A stretch of 64,000 nt of DNA from Osedax frankpressi. Lineage: Eukaryota; Annelida; Polychaeta; Sabellida; Siboglinidae. The position numbers and the translations under genes were made by a program. The first letter of the stretch is position 1. Each line of letters begins with the position of its first letter. Under the pieces are notes generated by a model. That model searched no databases. It saw only the letters and a list, made by a program, of their open reading frames with translations, and had not been told where the DNA came from. Location: the NCBI GenBank assembly GCA_964035775.1, contig OZ038313.1, forward strand, positions 42,593,364 to 42,657,363, read 5' to 3'. Shown here in pieces: positions 1 to 12,600 of this stretch.

Positions 1-496
1 ATCAGAAATGTAGAACTTCACACGAAAGAAAAACTTGAGCGGTAACCCTATAAAGGAATTAACGGGGTGTAGATGGAGTATGTGCGGTTATCTGAAGTTA
101 AGTTTTGATAAGTGTAGTTTACTATGGGTTATGTTAGGTCATTTAGGGGTTTATGGGGCTTAATGGTAGCAATATTGAATTTGCGAAAACTATAAATATT
201 GATATGGTTAGTAGGTTTAAATTGAGTGGGGTAGAGAGAGGATTAAGAATGGTGATGATAGATAGGTTTAGAGTGGGGTTAACGGTTATCATAAGAATGG
301 GGTGCTAGAGGAGTCAGAATAAAATAAGTCGAGAGTGGGGTTGGTAGAGGTGTTGAGAGAGGTATTGAGGGTAGGGTTAAGAGAGAGTTTAAAAGGTTGA
401 TTAAAGATGTTAAGGGATATGAGGGTATTTCAAGAGGTAGAGAGATTGATAGAAATGATAGAATATAATTATTTGCGAGTAATTAGACCTTATCAC
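1..496. repeat. Degenerate G-rich, C-poor repeat sequence, no gene seen
   Basis: The plus strand is rich in G and A and poor in C, with loosely recurring GTTAAGAG/GGGTTA words. The same style of sequence recurs at 43,440-44,170. No open frame with protein-like composition is visible. It looks like an old, decayed tandem repeat or transposon remnant. Confidence 0.4.
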
Positions 497-1030
497 ATAC
501 TTACACACATTTATAGTTACGTACGCACGCACACACATATACACACGCACGCACGCACATACACATGCACACACACACATACACACGCACACACACACAC
601 ATACACACACACGCACACACACTTACACATACACACGCTCGTCAATATGCACGCACACATACAAACGTACGCACACACACGTACACACACACACGCATGC
701 ACATACACATGCACACACACACATACACACGCACACACACACACATACACACACACGCACACACACTTACACATACACACGCTCGTCAATATGCACGCAC
801 ACATACAAACGTACGCACACACACGTACACACACACACGCATGCACATACACACGTACACATACTCACGCACGTCAATATGCACGCACACATACACATGC
901 ACGCAAACACACGTACACACGCACGCACATACACACGCACACACACGCACGTCAATATGCACGCACACATACACACGCACGCAAACACACGTGCACACGC
1001 ACACACACACATGCACATACATACACACGT

Positions 1031-1062
<32 letters not shown>

Positions 1063-1100
1063 ACATACACACGCACGCAAACACACGTGAACACATATAT
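497..1100. repeat. CA-rich cryptic microsatellite with a 144-bp internal duplication
   Basis: Runs of ACAC interrupted by GC, GT and AT make long His/Thr or Cys/Val frames on both strands; these are repeat translations and not genes. A block containing TACACACGCTCGTCAATATG occurs near 620 and again 144 bp later, so a segment was duplicated in tandem. Confidence 0.85.
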
Positions 1101-1382
1101 TTTGTATACCTTTCATTTGTTTCTTTATAGATTTGTAAGGATCAATCCATCTCTATTAAAAGTGGGGTTAGGAATTAGTAGGTATAGCCGTATATGGGCC
1201 TCTAGTAGGGGTACGACATATGCGGTGGATTTAGTGTACTAAACATAACATTGACATTATATTACCATATATGGCATAATAGGAAGCATTCTATTATAGA
1301 AGAATAGAATAAAGTCTATTATTTTATACATTAATATAATTTAATTCCCTATTTGTTTATATTATACAATGTAATGTATTAG
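1101..1382. other. Intergenic, nothing recognised
   Basis: AT-rich sequence between two repeats. No convincing exon, RNA gene or element boundary was found on either strand. Confidence 0.4.
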
Positions 1383-2030
1383 TATATAATATATCCATAA
1401 CTACATTTCCCATATCAATAACTACGTTATATAATATATCAATAACTATATTTAACAAAACATTAATAACTACATTTCATATGATATCAATAACTACATT
1501 CACCATGATATCAATAACTACATTCCCTATGATATCAATAACTACATTCTGCATGATATCAATAACTACATTTAATACAATATCAATAACTACATTCCAT
1601 ATGATATCAATAACTAAATTCCCAATGATATCAATACCTATAGTCTCCATGATATGAATAACTACATTTAATACGATATGAATAACTACATTTAGAATGA
1701 TATCAATAACTACATTTAATACGAAATCAATAACTACATTCCCCATGATATCAATAACTACATTTAATACGATATTAATAACTATATTCCACATGCTATC
1801 AATAATTAAATTTAATACGATATCAATAACTACATTCCCTATGATATCAATAACTACATTCACCATGATATCAATAACTACATTCCCTATTATATCAATA
1901 ACTACATTATGCATGATATCAATAACTACATTTAATACAATATCAATAACTACATTCCCAATGATATCAATAACTACAGTCTCAATGATATCAATAACTA
2001 CATTTAATACAATTTCAATAAATAAATAAG
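1383..2030. repeat. 24-bp minisatellite, about 27 copies
   Basis: The unit carries ATATCAATAACTACATT followed by a variable seven-base tail (CCCTATG, TAATACG, CACCATG). Because 24 is a multiple of three, both strands stay open, giving an apparent 198-residue minus-strand frame of repeating Val-Val-Ile-Asp. This is a repeat artefact. Confidence 0.9.
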
Positions 2031-2660
2031 TGTAAGAGTGAAATAGAGTTGGGTTACCAGAAGTGGGAGTCAAATTTGTATATTTTTTTAATAAAAATCA
2101 CAATTTTATTTAATAATTTATTATTATAATAACTTCTTCTTATTCATTAATTTTAAATTTTAAGTCAAAGACTTTAATAACTATTAATAACCACTCTATT
2201 AGTAGATAGAATAGATAATTTGTTAGTTATATTGTCATTTAAGTTATTTATACATTTATATAATCTCAGTAATAGAATTTATCTTATAATATTTAGTAAT
2301 CACATTAATTATATATTTTATTTACATTGTTAGTTATCCATATAAAATGTAAATACAAAAACGATTTTCATAAAAACTCTATAATTTATATTTATTGTAA
2401 AGAAATATTACTAAATATATAATCTAGTGTTACAATCTATGTGCGTGTAATGCTTTGAATAGGATGTAACCAAATCTAGTCTACTCTACCCCACCAGTAA
2501 AGTGTTCGAGTAAAGGGTATATACTACTGCTGGAATCACTCATGTTTGCTATCTTGGCAAGTTTTGGAAATAAGCAATGAAATAATAAAATCTAGTATTC
2601 TAAATAATTATAATAAATAAAATGATAAATATATTAATTACATATAAATCGTATTTTATA
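2031..2660. other. AT-rich gene-free stretch
   Basis: Mostly A/T. A more complex island at about 2,430-2,580 (containing CCCCACCAGTAAAGTGTTCG) does not give a convincing exon or tRNA; it may be a fragment of a mobile element. Confidence 0.35.
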
Positions 2661-2664
2661 AATA

Positions 2665-2800
2665 GTTTTGGATATAGTAGTTGATATAGTAGTTGATATA
2701 GTAATTAATATAGTAGTTGATATAGTAGTTAATATAGTAGTTAATATAGTAGTTAATATAGTAGTGAGTAGAGTAGTTAGTAAAGTATTGACAGTGTTTG
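2665..2800. repeat. Short 12-bp tandem repeat
   Basis: About eleven copies of ATAGTAGTTGAT/ATAGTAGTTAAT, diverging at the right end. Confidence 0.85.
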
Positions 2801-2879
2801 CTACATTAAATTAGTAATTCAATATTGTGGACAAATATTTGTTTATAAAATGTCATTAAACATATGAAATTTGTAACCA

Positions 2880-3306
2880 TCAATATTTTCACACGATACA
2901 CTAACACCAATATATACACTAACATTAATATACACTAACACCAATATATACACTACATTAATATACACTAACACCAATATATACACTAACATTAATATGC
3001 ACTAATATTAATATGCACTAATATTAATATACACTAACACCAATATACACTAACACCAATATACACTAACACCAATATATACACTAACATTAATATATAC
3101 ACTAACATTAATATACACTAACACCAATATATACACTAACATTAATATGCACTAATATTAATATACACTAACACCAATATACACTAACACCAATATACAC
3201 TAACACCAATATATACACTAACATTAATATATACACTAACATTAATATACACTAACACCAATATATACACTAACATTAATATACACTAACACCAATATAT
3301 ACACTG
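2880..3306. repeat. ~16-bp minisatellite
   Basis: Interspersed variants of ACACTAACACCAATAT, ACACTAACATTAATAT and ATGCACTAATATTA. Blocks of variants recur in the same order, pointing to duplication of multi-unit segments. Confidence 0.85.
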
Positions 3307-3780
3307 AAAAAATTATTGAAAAAATAGGTCATTTGTCCAATCCGAATTACGTAAAATATGTAGAGGAATTTCGAGGTCTTCAATGTAAACTGTGAATACT
3401 GTAAATTATAGTGTTTTGACCTATTGATATTTGTTTGGTTACAAAGAAAGTAAAATTAAAATTTTTTAAATGTAGATATAAAAGCACAATATTTTCACCT
3501 CTGCATTATAACCTACTTTCCGTATATATTTCTATTATCAAATATATTGAATCCATTTTTCAATGTCCATATTTATATGTGATAAGATTAATTAAATAAT
3601 TTAAATTAAATAATATTTAATTGAATTTAAAATAAATAAATTACAAGGAAAGTCAAAAGTTCATTACGGCGTTTACACTTGTAAATTAAACATGTTCTAA
3701 TAATTATATGTAATACGGCATATAAACCTCCTGTTTTTTCAGTCTACACGATGCTATAAAGCTATATAATAATGATTTAC
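3307..3780. other. Unique AT-rich sequence between arrays
   Basis: The island at 3,325-3,400 is less AT-rich. It could be read as a short exon on either strand (plus frame HLSNPNYVKYVEEFRGLQ), but there is no family match and no second exon to test splice phase, so it is not called. Confidence 0.3.
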
Positions 3781-4912
3781 TAGTATAGTACATTACTAAG
3801 TAAAGTACATTACTAAGTAAAGTACATTACTAAGTAAAGTAGATTACTAAGTAAAGTACATTACTAAGTAAAGTACATTACTAAGTCAAGGACATTACTA
3901 AGTAAAGTAGATTACTAAGTAAAGTAGATTACTAAGAAAAGTACATTACTAAGTAAGGTACATTACTAAGTAAAGTAGATTACTAAGTAAAGTAGATTAC
4001 TAAGTAAAGTACATTACTAGGTAAAGTACATTACTAAGTAAAGTATATTACTAAGTAAAGTACATTACTAAGTAAAGTAGATTACTAAGTAAAGTAGATT
4101 ACTAAGTAAAGTAGATTATTAAGTAAAGTATATTACTAAGTAAAGTACATTACTAAGTAAAGTACATTACTAAGTAAAGTAGAATACTAAATAAAGTAGA
4201 TTATTAAGTAAAGTATATTACTAAGTAAAGTACATTACTAAGTAAAGTAGATTACTAAGTAAAGTAGATTACTAAGTAAAGTAGATTACTAAGTAAAGTA
4301 CATTACTAAGTAAAGTAGATTACTAAGTAAAGTACATTACTAAGTAAAGTACATTACTAAGTAAAGTACATTACTAAGTAAAGTACATTACTAAGTAAAC
4401 TACATTACTAAGTAAAGTAGATTACTAAGTAAAGTACATTACTAAGTAAAGTAGATTACTAAGTAAAGTACATTACTAAGTAAAGTAGATTACTAAGTAA
4501 AGTACATTACTAAGTAAAGTACATTACTAAGTAAAGTACATTACTAAGTAAAGTAGATTACTAAGTAAAGTACATTACTAAGTAAAGTAGATTACTAAGT
4601 AAAGTAGATTACTAAGTAAAGTACATTACTTAGATTACTAAGTAAAGTAGATTACTAAGTAAAGTACATTACTAAGTAAAGTAGATTACTAAGTAAAGTA
4701 CATTACTTAGATTACTAAGTAAAGTAGATTACTAAGTAAAGTACATTACTAAGTAAAGTAGATTACTAAGTAAAGTACATTACTTAGATTACTAAGTAAA
4801 GTAGATTACTAAGTAAAGTACATTACTAAGTAAAGTAGATTACTAAGTAAAGTAGATTACTAAGTAAAGTACATTACTAAGTAAAGTAGATTACTAAGTA
4901 AAGTACCTTAAC
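3781..4912. repeat. 17-bp minisatellite, about 66 copies
   Basis: The unit is ATTACTAAGTAAAGTAC, alternating with an ATTACTAAGTAAAGTAG variant. Four-to-six-unit blocks at about 4,620-4,860 repeat with a shared truncated unit (TACATTACTTAGATTAC), showing recent block duplication. Confidence 0.95.
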
Positions 4913-5159
4913 CTAGTAATTCTACGGCCAACAAGGAACCACATTGAATAATTAGATGTTTTAAAAAGTGATAGTATCTCATTGGAAATAGACACATGCA
5001 CAAGAAACCTACAAAGAGATTATGCAAATTACACCTCTATTACATCATCACCATTACATCATCGCCATTACATCGTTATGTATATATAGAAATAAGTTGA
5101 CTACGAACATCCCGACTAATACGAACTACAATTTATGAAATATTCAATTGATCATTTGC

Positions 5160-5230
5160 ATATAACCCAGTAACCCAGTAACCCCGTAACCCAGTAACCC
5201 CGTAACCCAGTAACCCAGTAACCCAGTAAC
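5160..5230. repeat. 8-bp repeat beside the FERM exon donor
   Basis: AACCCAGT/AACCCCGT units abut the 3' side of the exon at 5,231-5,351, so the 5' splice site of that exon (minus strand GTTACTGGG) lies directly against the array. Superficially telomere-like, but not a known telomeric unit. Confidence 0.7.
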
Positions 5231-5351
5231 CAACCGTGGCATCTTGACAATGAGTGTTGGTGTCGATGAATTGCAGACTGAAGTAGTCCTTTTCGTTGAG
5301 ATCCAAATGGTCAAAACATTTCTGTAACAGAACTGAAGCCTTTTCCTTTTT
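5231..5351 (-). CDS. FERM-domain protein, coding exon 2 (F1 lobe)
   Basis: Minus-strand exon of 121 nt with an acceptor after AACAG and a GTTACT donor; entry phase 0, exit phase 1. It encodes a segment beginning KKEKASVLLQKCFDHLDLNE and continuing KDYFSLQFIDTN. The pattern K.x.LL.x.C.xHL.L.EKDYF.L.F.D is the hallmark of the ubiquitin-like F1 lobe of band 4.1/ezrin/radixin/moesin proteins, where Leu-Glu-Lys-Asp-Tyr-Phe-Gly-Leu is near invariant; here Ser replaces the usual Gly. FERM proteins link membrane proteins to the cortical cytoskeleton. It joins in phase to the exon at 18,882-19,025. The next exon, which should carry the WLD motif, was not found and probably lies left of the window. The subfamily (EPB41-like, FRMD, PTPN) is not resolved. 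Confidence 0.78.
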
Positions 5352-5389
5352 CTGTTGTCATAAACATTATTAGGATAAAGTAGTTTGGA

Positions 5390-6565
5390 TGATGTAATAG
5401 GTTAGGGGTTAGGTTACGGGAAAGAGACGGGTGGTTATGATATGATAATGCATAGTATTGTTTTATGTAAGGAGTGTGGCTATACATTAGGAGGTGTGGT
5501 TATATATTATAGGTGTGGTTATATTTTAGGGGGAGTGGTTTAGGTTACAAAGTAAGAGGAAATGTAAAGCTAGTATTTACAATAGTCGAGGCAGGGGAGT
5601 ATTAAGGATGTTACTAGTAGCTTAGCCATAGTTAAATTAATAAATGGCATATATTGTGAAGGATATGGTTAATTGTGAAGGACATAGTTAATTGTGAAGG
5701 ACATGGTTAATTGTGAAGGACATGGTTAATTGTGAAGGACATGGTTAATTGTGAAGGACATAGTTAATTGTGAAGGACATGGTTAATTATGAAGGACATA
5801 GTTAATTGTGAAGGACATGGTTAATTGTGAAGGACATAGTTAATTGTGAAGGACATAGTTAATTGTGAAGGACATAGTTAATTGTGAAGGACATGGTTAA
5901 TTGTGAAGGACATGGTTAATTGTGAAAAACATAGTTAATTGTGAAGGACATGGTTAATTGTGAAGGACATGGTTAATTGTGAAGGACATAGTTAATTGTG
6001 AAGGACATAGTTAATTGTGAAGAGTGGTAGGTTAGCTTGGGATATTTAGTATAAATAAGGGAAGAATGTTAAAGAGGAGAAGATCTTAGAAGAATTTGAT
6101 AATATCCTTCAAATAAGTTATTGAAGACTGTGATGTTGGAGAGGATGTTATGGTCTGGGGTATCAAAATTTGCAGTTAAAGCTTAATGAAATGATTTTAT
6201 ATTTGGTGGGGGTTAAGGTCTAATATTTGTGAGAAGGTTGTTTCTAATTTGGATATTGAAGGGATAGATTACTTTCGTTGTACGTTGTAGTGAGGTTAGA
6301 TATGATATTGATGCTATTAAATATTCTATATATTACATAATCATATGATATTAACGGGATGATTTAGCTTTGGTCAGTTGATATCGAAGAAGATAAGATA
6401 ATGATCGAAGAATAGTTTATTGTTCGTGGAATTTTGGTGAGGATGGAGTTGGATATGGTGAGATCAAGAATGTTACCAATTTATGGGAATCTATGTATAC
6501 CCATTTGGAGAGGTTTGTATTAAGGTTCATGGGGATATTCAAGTCATTTAGAATGATTGTATATT
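5390..6565 (-). mobile_element. Decayed LINE (CR1/L2-like), interrupted by a minisatellite
   Basis: Read on the minus strand, fragments appear in LINE order. Near 6,520-6,555 is LNDLNIPMN, like the endonuclease GDFN motif. At about 6,374-6,410 is DHYLIFFDIN, like the endonuclease SDH motif. At about 6,130-6,175 is FDTPDHNIL, like reverse transcriptase motif A (FDTIDHxIL). Near 5,590-5,620 is a TSLILPCLDYCKY-like piece, matching the LDYCNSLL region after the polymerase core. Frames are broken many times and the spacing is compressed, so it is old and inactive. A 19-bp tandem array sits between motif A and the DYC region. The clade is inferred from motif style only. Confidence 0.55.
5650..6020 (+). 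repeat. 19-bp minisatellite inside a LINE, about 19 copies
   Basis: The unit is TTAATTGTGAAGGACATAG with a GACATGG variant. It is the exact reverse complement of the unit that fills 29,768-33,590. Here it lies within the minus-strand LINE relic, immediately 5' (in LINE sense) of the sequence coding the LDYC-like motif. Confidence 0.92.
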
Positions 6566-6689
6566 AGATTCACAAAAAAGATTCAATTTGAAAGAATATA
6601 TTGAATGTGTGGAAATGTGAAGGGTGGAAAGTGCGAGAGGATGAATCTGAGTTTTTAGTGCGAGATTATAGCAAGTAGTTAATCTGAGA

Positions 6690-9600
6690 TTAGACTTGTG
6701 TAGAACACCGACACCAATACTTGTGTAAAACACTGACTCCAACACTTGTGTAAAACACTGACACCAACACTTGTGTAAAACACTGACACTAACACTGACG
6801 CCAACACTTGTGTAAAACACTGATGCCAACACTGACGCCAACACTTGTGTAAAACACTGACGCCAACACTTGTGTAAAACACTGACACCAACACTTGTGT
6901 AAAACACTGACACTAACACTGACGCCAACACTTGTGTAAAACACTGACGCCAACACTTGTGTAAAACACTGACACCAACACTTGTGTAAAACACTGACGC
7001 CAACACTTGTGTAAAACACTGACGCTAACACTTGTGTAAAACACTGACGCCAACACTTGTGTAAAACACTGACACCAACACTTGTGTAAAACACTGACGC
7101 CAACACTTGTGTAAAACACTGACGCCAACACTTGTGTAAAACACTGACATCAACACTTGTGTAAAACACTGACACCAACACTGACACCAACACTTGTGTA
7201 AAACACTGACGCCAACACTTGCGTAAAACACTGACGCCAACACTTGTGTAAAACACTGACACCAACACTTGTGTAAAACACTGACGCCAAAACTTGTGTA
7301 AAACACTGACGCCAACACTTGTGTAAAACACTGACGCCAACACTTGTGTAAAACACTGACGCCAACACTTGTGTAAAACACTGACGCCAACACTTGTGTA
7401 AAACACTGACAGCAACACTTGTGTAAAACACTGACGCTAACATTTGTGTAAAACACTGACGTCAACACTTGTGTAAAACACTGACAATAACACTGACACC
7501 AACACTTGTGTAAAACACTGACTCCAACACTTGTGTAAAACACTGACACTAACACTGACGCCAACACTTGTGTAAAACACTGACATCAACACTTGTGTAA
7601 AACACTGACACCAACACTTGTGTAAAACACTGACGCTAACACTTGTGTAAAACACTGACATCAACACTTGTGTAAAACACTGACACTAACACTGACGCCA
7701 ACACTTGTGTAAAACACTGACATCAACACTTGTGTAAAACACTGACACCAACACTTGTGTAAAACACTGACGCTAACACTTGTGTAAAACACTGACATCA
7801 ACACTTGTGTAAAACACTGACGCCAACACTTGTGTAAAACACTGACGCTAACACTTGTGTAAAACACTGACGTCAACACTTGTGTAAAACACTGACATCA
7901 ACACTTGTGTAAAACACTGACACCAACACTTGTGTAAAACACTGACACTAACACTTGTGTAAAACACTGACGCCAACACTGACGCCAACACTTGTGTAAA
8001 ACACTGACGCCAACACTTGTGTAAAACACTGACACTAACACTTGTGTAAAACACTGACATCAACACTGACGCCAACACTTGTGTAAAACACTGACACCAA
8101 CACTTGTGTAAAACACTGACATCAACACTTGTGTAAAACACTGACGCCAACACTTGTGTAAAACACTGACACCAACACTTGTGTAAAACACTGACACTAA
8201 CACTTGTGTAAAACACTGACGCCAACACTGACGCCAACACTTGTGTAAAACACTGACGCCAACACTTGTGTAAAACACTGACACTAACACTTGTGTAAAA
8301 CACTGACATCAACACTGACGCCAACACTTGTGTAAAACACTGACAGCAACACTTGTGTAAAACACTGACGCCAACACTTGTGTAAAACACTGACACCAAC
8401 ACTTGTGTAAAACACTGACATCAACACTTGTGTAAAACACTGACACCAACACTTGTGTAAAACACTGACATCAACACTTGTGTAAAACACTGACGCCAAC
8501 ACTTGTGTAAAACACTGACACCAACACTTGTGTAAAACACTGACATCAACACTTGTGTAAAACACTGACGCCAACACTTGTGTAAAACACTGAAGCTAAC
8601 ACTTGTGTAAAACACTGACATCAACACTTGTGTAAAACACTGACATCAACACTTGTGTAAAACACTGACATCAACACTTGTGTAAAACACTGACTCCAAC
8701 ACTTGTGTAAAACACTGACACTAACACTGACGCCAACACTTGTGTAAAACACTGTCTCCAACACTTGTGTAAAACACTGACACTAACACTGACGCTAACA
8801 CTTGTGTAAAACACTGACACTAACACTTGTGTAAAACACTGACGCCAACACTTGTGTAGAACACTGACGCCAACACTTGTGTAAAACACTGACGCCAACA
8901 CTTGTGTAAAACACTGACGCTAACACTTGTGTAAAACACTGACGCTAACACTTGTGTAAAACACTGACACCAACACTTGTGTAAAACACTGACGCCAACA
9001 CTTGTGTAAAACACTGACGCTAACACTTGTGTAAAACACTGACGCCAACACTTGTGTAAAACACTGACGTCAACACTTGTGTAAAACACTGACAGCAACA
9101 CTTGTGTAAAACACTGACACTAACACTTGTGTAAAACACTGACACCAACACTTGTGTAAAATACTGACGCCAACATTTGTGTAAAACACTGACGCCAACA
9201 CTTGTGTAAAACACTGACGCTAACATTTGTGTAAAACACTGACACTAACACTTGTGTAAAACACTGACATCAACACTGACGTCAACACTTGTGTAAAACA
9301 CTGACGCCAACACTTGTGTAAAACACTGACATCAACACTTGTGTAAAACACTGACGCTAACATTTGTGTAAAACACTGACGTCAACACTTGTGTAAAACA
9401 CTGACTCCAACACTTGTGTAAAACACTGACAGCAACACTTGTGTAAAACACTGACGCTAACATTTGTGTAAAACACTGACGTCAACACTTGTGTAAAACA
9501 CTGACTCCAACACTTGTGTAAAACACTGACACTAACACTGACGCCAACACTTGTGTAAAACACTGACATCAACACTTGTGTAAAACACTGACACCAACAC

Positions 9601-12600
9601 TTGTGTAAAACACTGACGCTAACACTTGTGTAAAACACTGACATCAACACTTGTGTAAAACACTGACACCAACACTTGTGTAAAACACTGACACTAACAC
9701 TTGTGTAAAACACTGACGCCAACACTTGTGTAAAACACTGACGCCAACACTTGTGTAAAACACTGACATCAACACTTGTGTAAAACACTGACATCAACAC
9801 TTGTGTAAAACACTGACATCAACACTTGTGTAAAACACTGACGCCAACACTTGTGTAAAACACTGACGCCAACACTGACACCAACACTTGTGTAAAACAC
9901 TGACATCAACACTTGTGTAAAACACTGACATCAACACTTGTGTAAAACACTGACGCCAACACTTGTGTAAAACACTGACATCAACACTTGTGTAAAACAC
10001 TGACGCCAACACTTGTGTAAAACACTGACACCAACACTGACGCCAACACTTGTGTAAAACACTGACATCAACACTTGTGTAAAACACTGACGCCAACACT
10101 TGTGTAAAACACTGACGCCAACACTTGTGTAAAACACTGACGCCAACACTTGTGTAAAACACTGACATCAACACTTGTGTAAAACACTGACGCCAAAACT
10201 TGTGTAAAACACTGACATCAACACTTGTGTAAAACACTGACGCCAAAACTTCTGTAAAACACTGACGCCAACACTTGTGTAAAACACTGACATCAACACT
10301 TGTGTAAAACACTGACATCAACACTTGTGTAAAACACTGACGCCAACACTTGTGTAAAACACTGACGCCAACACTTGTGTAAAACACTGACATCAACACT
10401 TGTGTAAAACACTGACGCCAAAACTTGTGTAAAACACTGACGCCAACACTTGTGTAAAACACTGACGCCAACACTGACACCAACACTTGTGTAAAACACT
10501 GACATCAACACTTGTGTAAAACACTGACATCAACACTTGTGTAAAACACTGACTCCAACACTTGTGTAAAACACTGACGCTAACACTTGTGTAAAACACT
10601 GACATCAACACTTGTGTAAAACACTGACATCAACACTTGTGTAAAACACTGACGCTAACACTTGTGTAAAACACTGACATCAACACTTGTGTAAAACACT
10701 GACATCAACACTTGTGTAAAACACTGACACCAACACTTGTGTAAAACACTGACATCAACATTTGTGTAAAACACTGACATCAACACTTGTGTAAAACACT
10801 GACACCAACACTTGTGTAAAACACTGACGCTAACACTTGTGTAAAACACTGACATCAACACTTGTGTAAAACACTGACATCAACACTTGTGTAAAACACT
10901 GACACCAACACTTGTGTAAAACACTGACACCAACACTTGTGTAAAACACTGACGCTAACACTTGTGTAAAACACTGACATCAACACTTGTGTAAAACACT
11001 GACATCAACACTTGTGTAAAACACTGACGCTAACACTTGTGTAAAACACTGACGCTAACACTGATGCCAACACTTGTGTAAAACACTGACATCAACACTT
11101 GTGTAAAACACTGACATCAACACTTGTGTAAAACACTGACATCAACACTTGTGTAAAACACTGACGCCAACACTTGTGTAAAACACTGACATCAACACTT
11201 GTGTAAAACACTGACATCAACACTTGTGTAAAACACTGACGCTAACACTTGTGTAAAACACTGACGCCAAAACTTGTGTAAAACACTGACATCAACACTT
11301 GTGTAAAACACTGACATCAACACTTGTGTAAAACACTGACATCAACACTTGTGTAAAACACTGACACCAACACTGATGCCAACACTTGTGTAAAACACTG
11401 ACATCAACACTTGTGTAAAACACTGACGCCAACACTTGTGTAAAACACTGACATCAACACTTGTGTAAAACACTGACATCAACACTTGTGTAAAACACTG
11501 ACGCTAACACTTGTGTAAAACACTGACGCCAAAACTTGTGTAAAACACTGACATCAACACTTGTGTAAAACACTGACGCTAACACTTGTGTAAAACACTG
11601 ACGCCAAAACTTGTGTAAAACACTGACATCAACACTTGTGTAAAACACTGACACTAACACTTGTGTAAAACACTGACACCAAAACTTGTGTAAAACACTG
11701 ACACCAACACTTGTGTAAAACACTGACGCTAACACTTGTGTAAAACACTGACGTCAACACTTGTGTAAAACACTGACGCCAACACTGACACCAACACTTG
11801 TGTAAAACACTGACATCAACACTTGTGTAAAACACTGACATCAACACTTGTGTAAAACACTGACGCTAACACTTGTGTAAAACACTGACGCTAACACTTG
11901 TGTAAAACACTGACGCTAACACTTGTGTAAAACACTGACATCAACACTTGTGTAAAACACTGACACCAACACTTGTGTAAAACACTGACGCTAACACTTG
12001 TGTAAAACACTGACGTCAACACTTGTGTAAAACACTGACGCCAACACTGACACCAACACTTGTGTAAAACACTGACATCAACACTTGTGTAAAACACTGA
12101 CATCAACACTTGTGTAAAACACTGACGCTAACACTTGTGTAAAACACTGACGCTAACACTTGTGTAAAACACTGACGCTAACACTTGTGTAAAACACTGA
12201 CATCAACACTTGTGTAAAACACTGACGCCAACACTTGTGTAAAACACTGACGCCAACACTTGTGTAAAACACTGACGCCAAAACTTGTGTAAAACACTGA
12301 CATCAACACTTGTGTAAAACACTGACGCCAACACTGACGCCAACACTTGTGTAAAACACTGACGCCAACACTTGTGTAAAACACTGACGCCAAAACTTGT
12401 GTAAAACACTGACGCCAAAACTTGTGTAAAACACTGACATCAACACTTGTGTAAAACACTGACATCAACACTTGTGTAAAACACTGACATCAACACTTGT
12501 GTAAAACACTGACATCAACACTTGTGTAAAACACTGACGCCAACACTGACGCCAACACTTGTGTAAAACACTGACATCAACACTTGTGTAAAACACTGAC

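Noticed and set aside
407-1242. His/Thr-rich and Cys/Val-rich frames
   Set aside because: Translations of a CA/GT microsatellite on both strands.
1477-2073. 198-residue VVIDI-repeat frame (-) and its plus-strand counterpart
   Set aside because: 24-bp repeat translation; open on both strands for the same reason.
2430-2580. tRNA- or SINE-like island with GTTCGAGTA
   Set aside because: No cloverleaf can be drawn with matching acceptor and anticodon stems, and no A box was found.
5160-5230. Telomere-like AACCC repeats
   Set aside because: The unit AACCCAGT/AACCCCGT is not a standard telomeric unit, spans only ~70 bp, and lies next to a host exon.
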